From: Methylobacter sp.
Lineage (GTDB): Bacteria > Pseudomonadota > Gammaproteobacteria > Methylococcales > Methylomonadaceae
Direction of reading: 5' to 3'
Assembly: GCA_028716975.1 (NCBI GenBank)
Contig: JAQUOU010000013.1
Location: forward strand, 38,721-83,799
Length of the DNA stretch: 45,079 bases
Shown: positions 35,953 to 44,494 of the stretch, piece by piece
How the letters are laid out: the number at the start of each line of letters is the position of its first letter
How positions within the stretch are numbered: the stretch's first letter is position 1
The notes under the pieces: model-generated
Told to the model about the DNA's origin: nothing
The model's database searches: none
The model's input: only the letters and a program-made list of their open reading frames with translations
Made by a program: the position numbers and the translations under genes

Positions 35953-36104
35953 AGTAACGCGCCTCCGATAACGGACAGCCACGTAGCTAACCGATAACAG
36001 GCAGCTTTCCTTGCCTGGGTTTGTGGGTTAAAATTCAATCCGAAAATGTAAGGTTGAGCCGCTTGGGTGTCCCCACACCCGGCGGCTTTGTTGTTTCCAG
36101 TCAT
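35949..36104 (-). CDS. 51-residue ORF coupled to the replication gene
   Basis: A short gene between alpA and the replication gene. Its ATG (36104) has a GGGGG run 6 bases before it and starts 8 bases after the alpA stop. Its TGA overlaps the replication start as ATGA, the classic translational-coupling arrangement. The protein starts MTGNNKAAGCGDTQAAQPYI and ends with a hydrophobic stretch (YRLATWLSVIGGALL). Similar tiny Icd-like proteins sit at this place in P4-like satellites; I cannot confirm homology by eye. Confidence 0.65.
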   Translation of the reverse strand: MTGNNKAAGCGDTQAAQPYIFGLNFNPQTQARKAACYRLATWLSVIGGALL

Positions 36105-36112
36105 TGCGCCCC

Positions 36113-36307
36113 CTAACCGGCCTTGCGGCTTTTTTCGACTTGGGCGGACAACCAGGCTTCGATCTCGCTTTCGATCCAGCCAACCGCTCTTGCCCCCAAT
36201 GAGATAGGTGATGGAAATTCATCTTTTGAAATACGCAAATAAATGGTGCTGCGTGACAATCCTGTTATTTCTTTAACAGTAGGAAGCCTTAATATTTTGT
36301 GTGACAT
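36113..36307 (-). CDS. alpA: AlpA-family helix-turn-helix regulator
   Basis: A 64-residue DNA-binding regulator of the AlpA type, which in P4-like and CP4-57-like elements activates excision or integrase expression. The pattern is ILRLPTVKEITGLSRSTIYL, RISKDEFPSPISLGARAVGW and IESEIEAWLSAQVEKSR. This is the MerR-like fold typical of AlpA, with a W-x3-E-I-x2-W ending. It is first in the operon alpA-ORF51-replication. The element's integrase, normally its target, is not in view. Confidence 0.9.
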   Translation of the reverse strand: MSHKILRLPTVKEITGLSRSTIYLRISKDEFPSPISLGARAVGWIESEIEAWLSAQVEKSRKAG

Positions 36308-36364
36308 GCTCGAATCTCATAAATGATTAATGGAATATTCGAGAAAGAGTTTGCCTGTGCGATT

Positions 36365-36392
36365 TGGGCGATAAAAATTTATTTATCACCCA
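36365..36392. promoter_or_regulatory. Near-palindrome upstream of alpA
   Basis: GGGCGATAA (36366-36374) and TTATCACCC (36383-36391) are inverted with one mismatch, about 58 bases upstream of the AlpA start. It is a candidate operator for AlpA or a repressor. The rest of the AT-rich spacer 36308-36566 shows no gene. Confidence 0.4.
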
Positions 36393-36566
36393 GGAGTTGA
36401 CTTATAAAGCAAATAAAAACAGAGGGTTATAGATTATGTAAGGCGTGTTTTGTTTTAAAAATTGAATTAGAACTTAGAAAGAAATAATGGAGATTGGTAC
36501 AAAATTACCAATATAACAGGAAGTTATGAACGGGCATTTTGGGCGAAAAAATTCCGCCCAACTTTC

Positions 36567-37364
36567 TTACTTAATCATATTTTTACGGATCGTTTCAGCA
36601 TCCCTGCCTTTGGCAATATCCATTTTGAGGATTTTAGCGGCATACCATGTATCAGTTTTATTGGGATGTTGTCCATTAAGCCTTAAATACTCATCATTCC
36701 ACTCTTGATACATGGCTCGGGTTCTAAGTTTTCCGGCTTCACGTTTAGAGGTTGATGGCGTATATGTTTTACCTTTATGTAATGGTTCGCTATTAAGCAG
36801 ACTATCGATACTGTTTTGATCAATAACCAGTTGCTTGTCGTCAAAATATAAAAGTTCATCAATCGGTATGCTGTGTTGATTTATTTCAAGCGATAAATCT
36901 GAGCCATTCAAAATAACCCAGCGCCGACCTTTTTGAGCTTTCAGCATACCCAGTTTAATAACAGCTTGATTGGCTGAAAATGCGATCTTATCTTGTAGCC
37001 CCAATAAATCAGCAATGACCTGAGATAATTGCTTTACGCTCCCCTGCCATTGCTGCAATCGAACCAAGGGGATTTTTACCCGTCCCATTTGGCTTTGTAT
37101 TTCCGCATCATCACAGACAATAAAAGCACGGGTTAAAGCAGGATCAGCATAAGCAAGCGTAATAACATCCATAAAACACCGGTTATCACAGGCATGACAT
37201 TCAATAGATTGCGCAGCGGGTGCGGGAATAAGCAAGCCCAAGTGTAAAAACGTATTAAATGAGCCTTCAGGCCATTGCTGAACCGTGTCCCAGCTTATGA
37301 TTATAGGCTTATTTTCAGTGCGTAAATGCGCCAACAGTTCCACTAAAACATCATTGTAAGTCAT
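36567..37364 (-). CDS. Uncharacterised protein, second gene of an unknown pair
   Basis: A 265-residue cytoplasmic protein that I do not recognise. The N-terminal half has a possible metal site, ECHACDNRCFMD (Cys-x2-Cys-x3-Cys), near residue 55-65, then a mixed fold (ALTRAFIVCDDAEIQSQMGR). The middle resembles a small sensory domain (GRRWVILNGSDLSLEINQHS, IPIDELLYFDDKQL). The C-terminus looks like a helix-turn-helix or recognition helix set (TWYAAKILKMDIAKGRDAET). It starts 14 bases after the stop of the frameshifted upstream gene, so both are one operon. Base composition is AT-rich compared with the replication gene. It sits beside a toxin-antitoxin module and a type III restriction system, hence a defence role is possible. 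Confidence 0.6.
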   Translation of the reverse strand: MTYNDVLVELLAHLRTENKPIIISWDTVQQWPEGSFNTFLHLGLLIPAPAAQSIECHACDNRCFMDVITLAYADPALTRAFIVCDDAEIQSQMGRVKIPLVRLQQWQGSVKQLSQVIADLLGLQDKIAFSANQAVIKLGMLKAQKGRRWVILNGSDLSLEINQHSIPIDELLYFDDKQLVIDQNSIDSLLNSEPLHKGKTYTPSTSKREAGKLRTRAMYQEWNDEYLRLNGQHPNKTDTWYAAKILKMDIAKGRDAETIRKNMIK

Positions 37365-37378
37365 GGTAGACAGTGAAA

Positions 37379-38535
37379 TTAAGGTTGAGGCTCAATCCCT
37401 GACTTTGCCAGCATCTTACGAATTTTTAAATCATCCCCGTCATAACCAAGCGCACAAGAATTAGGATAAGTAATATTGAAGGTTCGTGTCTTGGCGCGTT
37501 TGCCTAATTTTGCTTCAAAAATAACTTTTACACGGGTTTGGGTGATGGAATAGGCAGGAGGACTCAGCTTTTCCAGTAAATCATAAACCGCTTGAGTATT
37601 ATTTTTAGTATCCGCTTCTAAGACAATGCGCCGCTTTGAGCCATGTTTTAGCGTAAGCCTTAATTGAGTCACCTCAATTTGTTCAATACCCGATTCAGGT
37701 TCAACTTGAAACTTAAACTCAGCATCAGCCAAGGGGTCTAAATTGTAAACGCGCTTATCAATCGTGCCGTCCTTCAGTGAATCTAAATTAAGGATAGTTT
37801 TAGCAAATATCTTTTGCAATTCAGGTACTGCCTTGGTATTTTTAGGCGCGTAAATATCTAACGATCCCTCCGACTCGCAATAAACAAAAATAATCTCAAA
37901 TGCGGGATGACTGGCGCGGTTTTTTAAAGCATTATTGACCCATTCAACAGCAGACAAGCCAAAATCTTCAGGGTAAGCAAAAAAATACTCTTTATTATGA
38001 CGGCGATAAGGCTCAACCTTGCAATTTCTGCCACGGCCTTCGGTTTTGTTGAAATAGGCGCTGATGGAATCCGCAAAGGCTTTGATAGCTCGGTCTTCAA
38101 CATCCGGAGGCACAGGAGGAAAATCATTCCGTTTCTTCCAATATGAACAGCTCACATTATCGGCATGAAGAAACAGTGCAGCCCCTGCCAAAAGCGATAC
38201 CTCTCCAGAAAAGCCCACATGACTTTGGCATGAAACCCATCAATAGCCGAAATAGACGCTACAAAAGCATCATCTTCATGAAAAACCGACTCATCAATCA
38301 AAGCCGCCACGCCTCCCTCACACGCCATCGCGTGTAGGTCTTGAAACTCAGCTTCAACAGAGGCTTGCTGCTCTTCCGGCAAGCCGGTAAAGGCAACAAA
38401 AAAACTATCTGCCTGCTTTCCCGTTAACGCACTAAAATCAATGCCTAAATCTATGCCTTTAGCATCAAAATAGCTTGCTAGCTGACTAGGCGGAATTTGC
38501 CTGAAAAACTGTTTATGGGAATATTGACCAGCCAA
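37379..38535 (-). pseudogene. Uncharacterised protein, first gene of an unknown pair, frameshifted
   Basis: Two overlapping frames form one protein of about 385 residues. The first starts at TTG 38535 (GGAGTAAC upstream; MAGQYSHKQFFRQIPPSQLA) and reads to HAKVMWAFLERYRFWQ. The second continues GAALFLHADNVSCSYWKKRN to the end. Adding one G to the run at 38182-38185 (minus-strand GGGG) joins them exactly, as the locus is one base short of a multiple of three. It may be mutation, base-calling error in the homopolymer, or -1 slippage on GGGG. I recognise no domain. The C-terminal half (residues 200-385) is beta-rich with LRLTLKHGSKRRIVLEAD and TQTRVKVIFEAKLGKRAKTR. It is followed by the 265-residue partner. 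Confidence 0.65.
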
Positions 38536-38714
38536 GTGTTACTCCAGAATAAACACAGAAAAGAATCTATCGTTGTTATTATGGGAAATTATAGGAAAAT
38601 TTGAAAATAATGCTCGTGTCCGCGCCACATTAAATCCCTTAAATTTATAAGGTCGTAATTCTGTAAATCATCTAACTGGATAAGCTGACAAAACGTAAAT
38701 AATACGATCGCTAC

Positions 38715-38732
38715 TATAGCACCTATGCTATA
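38715..38732. promoter_or_regulatory. HigBA operator palindrome
   Basis: TATAGCA-CCTA-TGCTATA is a perfect 18-base palindrome ending 21 bases before the HigB-like ATG. It suits a dimeric HigA repressor binding its own promoter. The role is inferred from position. Confidence 0.6.
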
Positions 38733-38753
38733 TTTATACCCAATTTGACTGCT

Positions 38754-39089
38754 ATGACGTGGAGAGTTGAAACGCTCAATGCAACCGTGGATAAGGAAAT
38801 CGAAGCCCTTCCTGCCGAAATGCGAGCGCGGCTAACCCGTATTGCGGAGCTTATCGCAACGGCTGGCCTTGAAAATGTCCACGCGCCGCACATAAAGCAC
38901 ATTGAAGGCCAATTATGGGAAATGCGGATGAAGGGCAAGGATGGCATATCACGGGCGCTGTATCTGACAGCAAAACAAAAACGGGTGGTGATTGTGCGTG
39001 TCTTCATCAAGAAGACGGAGAAAACGCCGCGCCGAGAAATTGAAATCGCTTTGACACGAGCAAGAGAAGTTCAGAATGACCAAGATTAA
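38754..39089 (+). CDS. HigB-like (phage Gp49/RelE-family) toxin
   Basis: A 111-residue toxin of the RelE/HigB fold that would cleave mRNA on the ribosome. It shows the Gp49-like pattern: WRVETLNATVDKEIEALPAE, ENVHAPHIKHIEGQLWEMRM and RALYLTAKQKRVVIVRVFIK with KKTEKTPRREIEIALTRA at the end. The ATG at 38754 fits better than a TTG three codons upstream. The toxin precedes the antitoxin, the order typical of higBA. The stop overlaps the antitoxin start by 14 bases. A palindrome lies upstream. Confidence 0.9.
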   Translation: MTWRVETLNATVDKEIEALPAEMRARLTRIAELIATAGLENVHAPHIKHIEGQLWEMRMKGKDGISRALYLTAKQKRVVIVRVFIKKTEKTPRREIEIALTRAREVQNDQD

Positions 39090-39372
39090 CGACCTGCATA
39101 ACCACTGGCTGCACGACCCAGACTATCGCGCTGCTTATGACTCCTTGGAAGACGAGTTCGCGCTGGCGGCGGCTCTTATTGAAGCGCGGTCACGGGCCGG
39201 ATTGACGCAAGGCGAACTTGCCGAACGGATGCACACCACGCAATCCGTGGTGGCGCGGCTTGAGGGCGGACATATCATGCCCACCACGCGCACTCTTGAA
39301 AAAATTGCCAAGGCGACCGGATCAAAGCTCAAAATCAGTTTTGAGCCCGTCATCACGCGCCATACTCCTTAA
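39076..39372 (+). CDS. HigA-like XRE-family antitoxin
   Basis: A 98-residue antitoxin with an XRE helix-turn-helix: ALIEARSRAGLTQGELAERM, HTTQSVVARLEGGHIMPTTR and TLEKIAKATGSKLKISFEPV. It should neutralise the HigB-like toxin and repress the operon at the upstream palindrome. The start overlaps the toxin's end by 14 bases. The 160 bases that follow before the methyltransferase hold no gene. Confidence 0.9.
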   Translation: MTKINDLHNHWLHDPDYRAAYDSLEDEFALAAALIEARSRAGLTQGELAERMHTTQSVVARLEGGHIMPTTRTLEKIAKATGSKLKISFEPVITRHTP

Positions 39373-39531
39373 AAGAACCGATCCACGCCGTTGTAGTCGC
39401 TGCCTCGTCCGGCGCAACTGGATGCGGGCGGAAAAAATCATAACCTGTCCTCATTAAACAATAGTGCTTTGTATCTGGCTTTAATGGTAAGCAATAAATT
39501 TAAAGCATAACAATAGAATTAGAATCCTCTC

Positions 39532-41190
39532 ATGCCAACATTAGAATTTAAGGGTAAGCAGTATATTTATTCCCACCACCATTCTGTGCCGTTTCGGGAA
39601 TTGCTGGTTGACGGCAAAAAATCCCTGCCAGCGAGCGGCAAAAAGCCGAGCTTGGATGACAACCTGATTATTCACGGCGATAATTTACACGCCCTCAAAG
39701 CCCTGATGCCGCAGTATGCGGGCAAGATAAAGTGCATTTACATAGACCCGCCCTATAACACAGGCAATGAAGGCTGGTGTTATAACGATAATGTCAATTC
39801 GCCGCTGATGAAGGAATGGCTAAAGAAAAACGCTAACCCTGTGGATAAGGAAGATATGGAACGCCATGATAAATGGCTTTGCATGATGTATCCGCGCCTT
39901 AAATTGTTGCATGAGTTGCTGGCGGATGACGGGGTAATATTTGTTAGTATTGATGATAACGAAGTCGCAAATTTACGTCTTATCATGGATGAAATTTTTG
40001 ATGACAGTAATTTCGTTGCAAATATTCTTTGGCAAAAAAAATATGCCGTAGCCAATGACCACAAGTGTATCGCTCCAATGCACGATCACATTCTTGTTTT
40101 TAGAAAAACAGAAAATTGGGAACGCAAACTACTCCCGCGCACAGCAGAAAAAGACAGACAATACCGGCTAGAGGATGCAAAGGGAATATTTCGAGCTGAT
40201 AATTACACCTGTAACAAATCGGCCGATGAACGTCCAAACCTTTTCTATCCAATCATACAACCCAATACAGGCGAAGAAATTTGGCCGAAACGCACGGCTG
40301 TTTGGCGTTATTCAAAAGAACGCCATGCTCAAAATGTTGAGGAAGACATGGTTTACTGGGGAAAGGACGGAACAGGGAAAACGCCAGCATACAAGCGTTA
40401 CCTTGATTCATTAAAGAATGGGGGCGGCATTGTCCCTCAAACCTGGTGGACGCACGAGTTTTGTGGTCATACCGATGCGGCAAAAAAAGAAATTCGTGCA
40501 ATTATGGTGCATGGTGATGGCATTGGAGACTTCATTACGCCAAAACCTTCCTTGTTGATTGAGAGAATACTACAACTCTCGACCGACAAAAACGCAATCA
40601 TCCTAGACTCCTTCGCAGGTAGCGGCACAACCGCCCACGCCATTTTAGCCTTGAACAAAGAAGATGGCGGTAATCGCAAATTTATCCTTGTAGAAATGGA
40701 AGATTACGCGGACACCATCACCGCCGAGCGCGTGCGACGTGTGATTAAAGGGATGCCAACCGCCAAAGATGAAAACCTGAAAGCGGGGCTTGGCGGCAGT
40801 TTTACCTTTTGCGAACTGGGCAAAGAAATCAGCATTGAAAAAATCATCACGGGCGAATTAATCCCCGCTTATGGCGCACTTGCTCAATATGTTTTCTACA
40901 CGGCAACGGGCAAAAGTCTTGATAAAGAAGCCAAAGAGAAGCCAGATTATTTTGTGGGGGAAACCGATTTATACGAGGTATATCTGATTTATAAGCCGGA
41001 TATTGCCTTTTTGCGGAGCAATGATTCCGCGCTGAATGACATCAAGCTAAAAGCCATTGCCGACCGCCATAGCAAAAAAGAAAAGCTGGTTTTTGCTACG
41101 GCGAAATATATGGGGCAAAAAGAGCTATCCGCCCAAAACATTACCTTCTGCCAGTTGCCCTATGCCATTCACAAGGTCGTGAGGGCTTAG
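39532..41190 (+). CDS. mod: Type III restriction-modification methyltransferase (Mod)
   Basis: A 552-residue beta-class N6-adenine methyltransferase. The catalytic DPPY is at residues 72-75 (CIYIDPPYNTGNEGWCYND) and comes before the SAM-binding FAGSG at 361-365 (DSFAGSGTTAHAILAL), the motif order that defines the beta class. LIIHGDNLHALKALMPQYAG, typical of type III Mod, lies just before the catalytic motif. A variable central part, between about 130 and 340, would be the target-recognition region. The 552-residue length is a little short for Mod but complete. It is followed after 5 bases by the Res gene, with coupled translation likely. The recognition sequence is unknown. Confidence 0.93.
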   Translation: MPTLEFKGKQYIYSHHHSVPFRELLVDGKKSLPASGKKPSLDDNLIIHGDNLHALKALMPQYAGKIKCIYIDPPYNTGNEGWCYNDNVNSPLMKEWLKKNANPVDKEDMERHDKWLCMMYPRLKLLHELLADDGVIFVSIDDNEVANLRLIMDEIFDDSNFVANILWQKKYAVANDHKCIAPMHDHILVFRKTENWERKLLPRTAEKDRQYRLEDAKGIFRADNYTCNKSADERPNLFYPIIQPNTGEEIWPKRTAVWRYSKERHAQNVEEDMVYWGKDGTGKTPAYKRYLDSLKNGGGIVPQTWWTHEFCGHTDAAKKEIRAIMVHGDGIGDFITPKPSLLIERILQLSTDKNAIILDSFAGSGTTAHAILALNKEDGGNRKFILVEMEDYADTITAERVRRVIKGMPTAKDENLKAGLGGSFTFCELGKEISIEKIITGELIPAYGALAQYVFYTATGKSLDKEAKEKPDYFVGETDLYEVYLIYKPDIAFLRSNDSALNDIKLKAIADRHSKKEKLVFATAKYMGQKELSAQNITFCQLPYAIHKVVRA

Positions 41191-41255
41191 GGAACATGGA
41201 ACTTAAAGACTATCAAATCAAGGTGTTGGAGTACCTTGAAAGTTAGCTTGCCGAA

Positions 41256-43757
41256 TTGAAAACGCAAAAAGCGGAGAAACAGGATTATTTTGAGTTTCTA
41301 AAACAAAAAGGCAAGGATGCAGTCCCCCCAGAAGAGTCTGATTATTGCCAGCTTGCTTGGGGAGAGTTGAAGAAAAAAATGGCTATATATCGCTCAACCT
41401 ATACCGTGCGTAATGACGGTATGGGGCGCAACATTCCCAATGTTTGTTTCAAAGTGCCGACAGGCGGCGGGAAAACGCTACTCGCAACCGCCGCAATTCA
41501 GCGGATCAATCAGGATTATTTTAAGCGCAATAATGGCTTTGTGCTGTGGATTGTGCCAAGCGATACAATCTACACCCAAACCAGTAAACAGCTTCGGAAC
41601 AAAGAACACCCTTACCGCCAAATGCTGGACAGGGCTAGCGGCGGCAAAACGCTGATATTGGAAAAGAACGATAAATTTACCGCGCAAGATGTAGAGGATA
41701 ATCTCTGCATCATGTTGCTGATGCTGCAAGCAAGCAACCGCGAAAACAAAAATACCCTCAAAATGTTTAAGGATAGCGGCAAGTTTGAAAGTTTCTTTCC
41801 GCCGCTCGACGATTATAACGCAAACAATGCCCTGCTTTCCGCGGTTCCCAACCTTGACACAGCGGATATATTTGATGAAGGGCATAATGTTATATCGGGA
41901 ATCTCGATCAAACATTCGCTTGGTAATGTGATGCGCTTACTGCGTCCGATCTCCATATTTGACGAAGGACACAGAGGCGCAACCAAACTGGCGCAAGATA
42001 CAATCAACTCTTTCAACGCCTCGTTTATTGTTGAACTTTCCGCGACGCCAAAAGACCACAGCAATGTGCTGGTGAATGTGGGTGGACAGGAATTAAAAAA
42101 AGAGCAGATGATAAAACTGCCTATCAATGTAATCTCTTATGGAGAAGCGAACTGGCAGCACACGCTTAATCAGGCGCACGCAAAAACACTTGAACTGAAT
42201 AAATTGGCGGCAAGCTATCAAGCCGATGAAGGCAGGTATATCCGCCCCATTATGGTGATTAAAGCTGAACCCAGAAGGAAGGGCGAATCCTACGATCATG
42301 TTGAGAATATAAAATCCTACCTCATAAAAAACTTGAATGTGCTGGAAAGCGAAATCCGCATCAAGTTGGCGGATAACAATGAACTGCGCGATGATGACCT
42401 TTTTGATAAGCTCTGCCCCGTTCGCTATATCATCACTAAGGACGCGCTGAAAGAAGGGTGGGATTGCTCTTTTGCTTATGTGCTGGCGATTCTATCTAAT
42501 TCAAAAAGTGAAACCGCCCTTACCCAATTTATCGGGCGCGTATTGCGCCAGCCCCACGCCTTAGAAACTTCAATCCCCGCCTTAAACCAGTGCTATGTCT
42601 ATTGCGACAATGCGGATGTGAACAGCGCGGCGGAAGGCATCAAGAAAGGGCTGGAAGATGAAGGCATGGGGGATGTTTCCGACCAGATCGTGACAGGAGG
42701 CGGACAGGCAACAGGCAAAGTAAAAGTAACCTTGCAGCGGCAAGAAAGCTATCAAGACACAAAGATTTTCTTGCCTTCTCTTAATGTTATCCGCAACGGA
42801 AACCCCGCCCCGTTTGATTATTATGCGGATATTTTAGGCGATATTCATTGGGATAATTACAGTTTCAATCAGTTAGAAAATATTACCCTTGCCGATAAAG
42901 AAGTATTGGATTACCGGCGTATCACTGTGGACTTGGAAAAAGAAAAGTCAGGGCAGCTTGATTTTCTAAAGGGGCTGAAACTATCAGAAAAAATTACCAA
43001 CGAGATTAGTATCACTCTAATGATTAGCCAGTTAATGGAAAAAGTACCGAACGCATGGCAAGCCTTCCGTATTATTAAAAGCGTATTGGATGAGTTAAGG
43101 GCAAAAGGTGAAAGTGAAGCAAAGATAGCCCTTAATTCCGTATTTATAGTGGAAGAAATAAAAAAGGACTGTTTCCGCTGGATGCTTGAACAATCAGAGG
43201 CAATATTTAGGCAAAAGCTGGATGGCGGAATAGTGTTTTTACATTTGCTTGCTGAACCCTTTTCAGGATTAAACTGGCAAATGGCAGAAACAATAGAGAT
43301 GCATCGCAACTTAAATGAAACCGCTGTGACTTTAGAAAAAAGCATGTTTCAGCCACAATATCTTTCTAATTATAACGGGCTGGAAAAAGCTGTAGCACTC
43401 GCAATCAATAATAAAGATGTGGTGGCATGGTGGCATAGGCTAGCGGTAAAGGGTACGGAATACTCTATACAGGGCTGGAGGCGGGAAAGAATATACCCAG
43501 ATTTTCTGGTGAAATTACAAGCGGGGGCGGAGGGTATAGAAAAGCTCTATTTTGTGGAATCCAAAGGCGAACACTTGGAAGGCAATAAAGACACCGACTA
43601 CAAACAAAAATTATTCAGCACAATTAACTCCGCGCTAATGGGTGATACTAAGCCAAAAGGTGGCTTGGAGCTGGTAAATTGCAATGAAAAAATATCTTTT
43701 CATATGGTGTTTGAGAACGAGTGGCAGAACTCGCTTAATAATTTATTGGTAACGTAA
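41256..43757 (+). CDS. res: Type III restriction enzyme Res, with amber codon at codon 17
   Basis: The DEAD/DEAH-type helicase and endonuclease subunit. The frame really begins at ATG 41196 (MELKDYQIKVLEYLES), 5 bases after the mod stop, but codon 17 is TAG (41244-41246). It then continues LAELKTQKAEKQDYFEFLKQ. A TTG at 41256 is the next usable start, giving 833 residues. Walker A is PTGGGKT (residues 88-94 from 41196). The DExH box is FDEGHRGAT; an earlier FDEGHNV is also present. SATP (motif III), LTQFIGRVLRQ (motif VI) and the C-terminal nuclease (YPDFLVKLQ with YFVESKGEHL, a PD-ExK pattern) are intact. If the stop is real, the enzyme is lost or depends on reinitiation. Confidence 0.88.
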   Translation: MKTQKAEKQDYFEFLKQKGKDAVPPEESDYCQLAWGELKKKMAIYRSTYTVRNDGMGRNIPNVCFKVPTGGGKTLLATAAIQRINQDYFKRNNGFVLWIVPSDTIYTQTSKQLRNKEHPYRQMLDRASGGKTLILEKNDKFTAQDVEDNLCIMLLMLQASNRENKNTLKMFKDSGKFESFFPPLDDYNANNALLSAVPNLDTADIFDEGHNVISGISIKHSLGNVMRLLRPISIFDEGHRGATKLAQDTINSFNASFIVELSATPKDHSNVLVNVGGQELKKEQMIKLPINVISYGEANWQHTLNQAHAKTLELNKLAASYQADEGRYIRPIMVIKAEPRRKGESYDHVENIKSYLIKNLNVLESEIRIKLADNNELRDDDLFDKLCPVRYIITKDALKEGWDCSFAYVLAILSNSKSETALTQFIGRVLRQPHALETSIPALNQCYVYCDNADVNSAAEGIKKGLEDEGMGDVSDQIVTGGGQATGKVKVTLQRQESYQDTKIFLPSLNVIRNGNPAPFDYYADILGDIHWDNYSFNQLENITLADKEVLDYRRITVDLEKEKSGQLDFLKGLKLSEKITNEISITLMISQLMEKVPNAWQAFRIIKSVLDELRAKGESEAKIALNSVFIVEEIKKDCFRWMLEQSEAIFRQKLDGGIVFLHLLAEPFSGLNWQMAETIEMHRNLNETAVTLEKSMFQPQYLSNYNGLEKAVALAINNKDVVAWWHRLAVKGTEYSIQGWRRERIYPDFLVKLQAGAEGIEKLYFVESKGEHLEGNKDTDYKQKLFSTINSALMGDTKPKGGLELVNCNEKISFHMVFENEWQNSLNNLLVT

Positions 43758-44095
43758 TTGAATGTTTTATCGTCTAGGACAGAAGCTAAAGACAAACCTG
43801 ATTATTAGTAAGCCGCATTAGCGATAACGTAAACTATTGCTTAATGAGGCGGAGATCAGGCAACTTTTTGGCGCATAGTCTCAGAAGAAGAGAATAATTG
43901 GCTCGAACTTTTCATGTGCTGTTTATGTATTCAATTCCAGATTTAGGAATAGAATGCAATCAATAAAAATTGAGTACTTTGCTGGTTAATTGTTTTTATG
44001 GAAAACAAGCCTTAAAAGCGGGGTGATATTTTTATTTAGTAACACTGATAGTAACGCTATGAAAAATATATATAATTATTTTCAATAATAAACAG
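43758..44095. other. AT-rich gap after the restriction gene
   Basis: I see no gene, tRNA end or clear attachment repeat here. Neither the element's right end nor an integrase is visible. Confidence 0.4.
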
Positions 44096-44386
44096 TTAGA
44101 TAGATTGCAAGTTAAGTTCCCCCCGCCTCACAATATCATTGTGCTTGGGTGTGAGGGAGCGCTCAACGATCAACAAGTCTTTGTCAAATATCCCCGCTTG
44201 CTGCATGGAGTCTCCTTTAGCCCTGACAAAGAAGGTTTCCGAGGGGTGGGCTATCAGGTATTTGTTAAGCTCCAGTTCGGCTTCCAGATGGTCATCGGCG
44301 GAGGATGCAAACCCGGCGGCAGCGCTGGAACTGAACAAAGGCAATTTTAATGGAGCCTTAAATAAGGGGATGATGTGTTGAAACAT
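44096..44386 (-). pseudogene. Truncated UmuD-like (S24 peptidase) fragment
   Basis: A 96-residue remnant of UmuD, the SOS-induced accessory subunit of DNA polymerase V. It keeps LPLFSSSAAAGFASSADDHL, LELNKYLIAHPSETFFVRAK and the catalytic serine in GDSMQQAGIFDKD. It also keeps LLIVERSLTPKHNDIV. Normally about 140 residues, it here breaks into RRGELNLQSI and stops before the catalytic lysine (usually ELTVKRL), so it cannot self-cleave. No UmuC follows downstream on its strand. It is divergent from an SRAP gene. Confidence 0.75.
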
Positions 44387-44494
44387 AATGCAGTCCTACG
44401 GTGTACGATAAGAGTTATACTATAATCGACTATGTTCTGTGTTTGTTCTTGTTTTTTTTACCGTAAACCGAAGCCGATGATTTAACGAAAATTT

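Noticed and set aside
41871..41960. Two DEGH motifs in Res suggesting a duplicated helicase core
   Set aside because: Only the second is followed at normal distance by SATP; the first looks coincidental in a short span.
44387..44494. LexA box between the UmuD remnant and the SRAP gene
   Set aside because: Expected from their SOS ties, but no CTG-N10-CAG type palindrome is present in the spacer.
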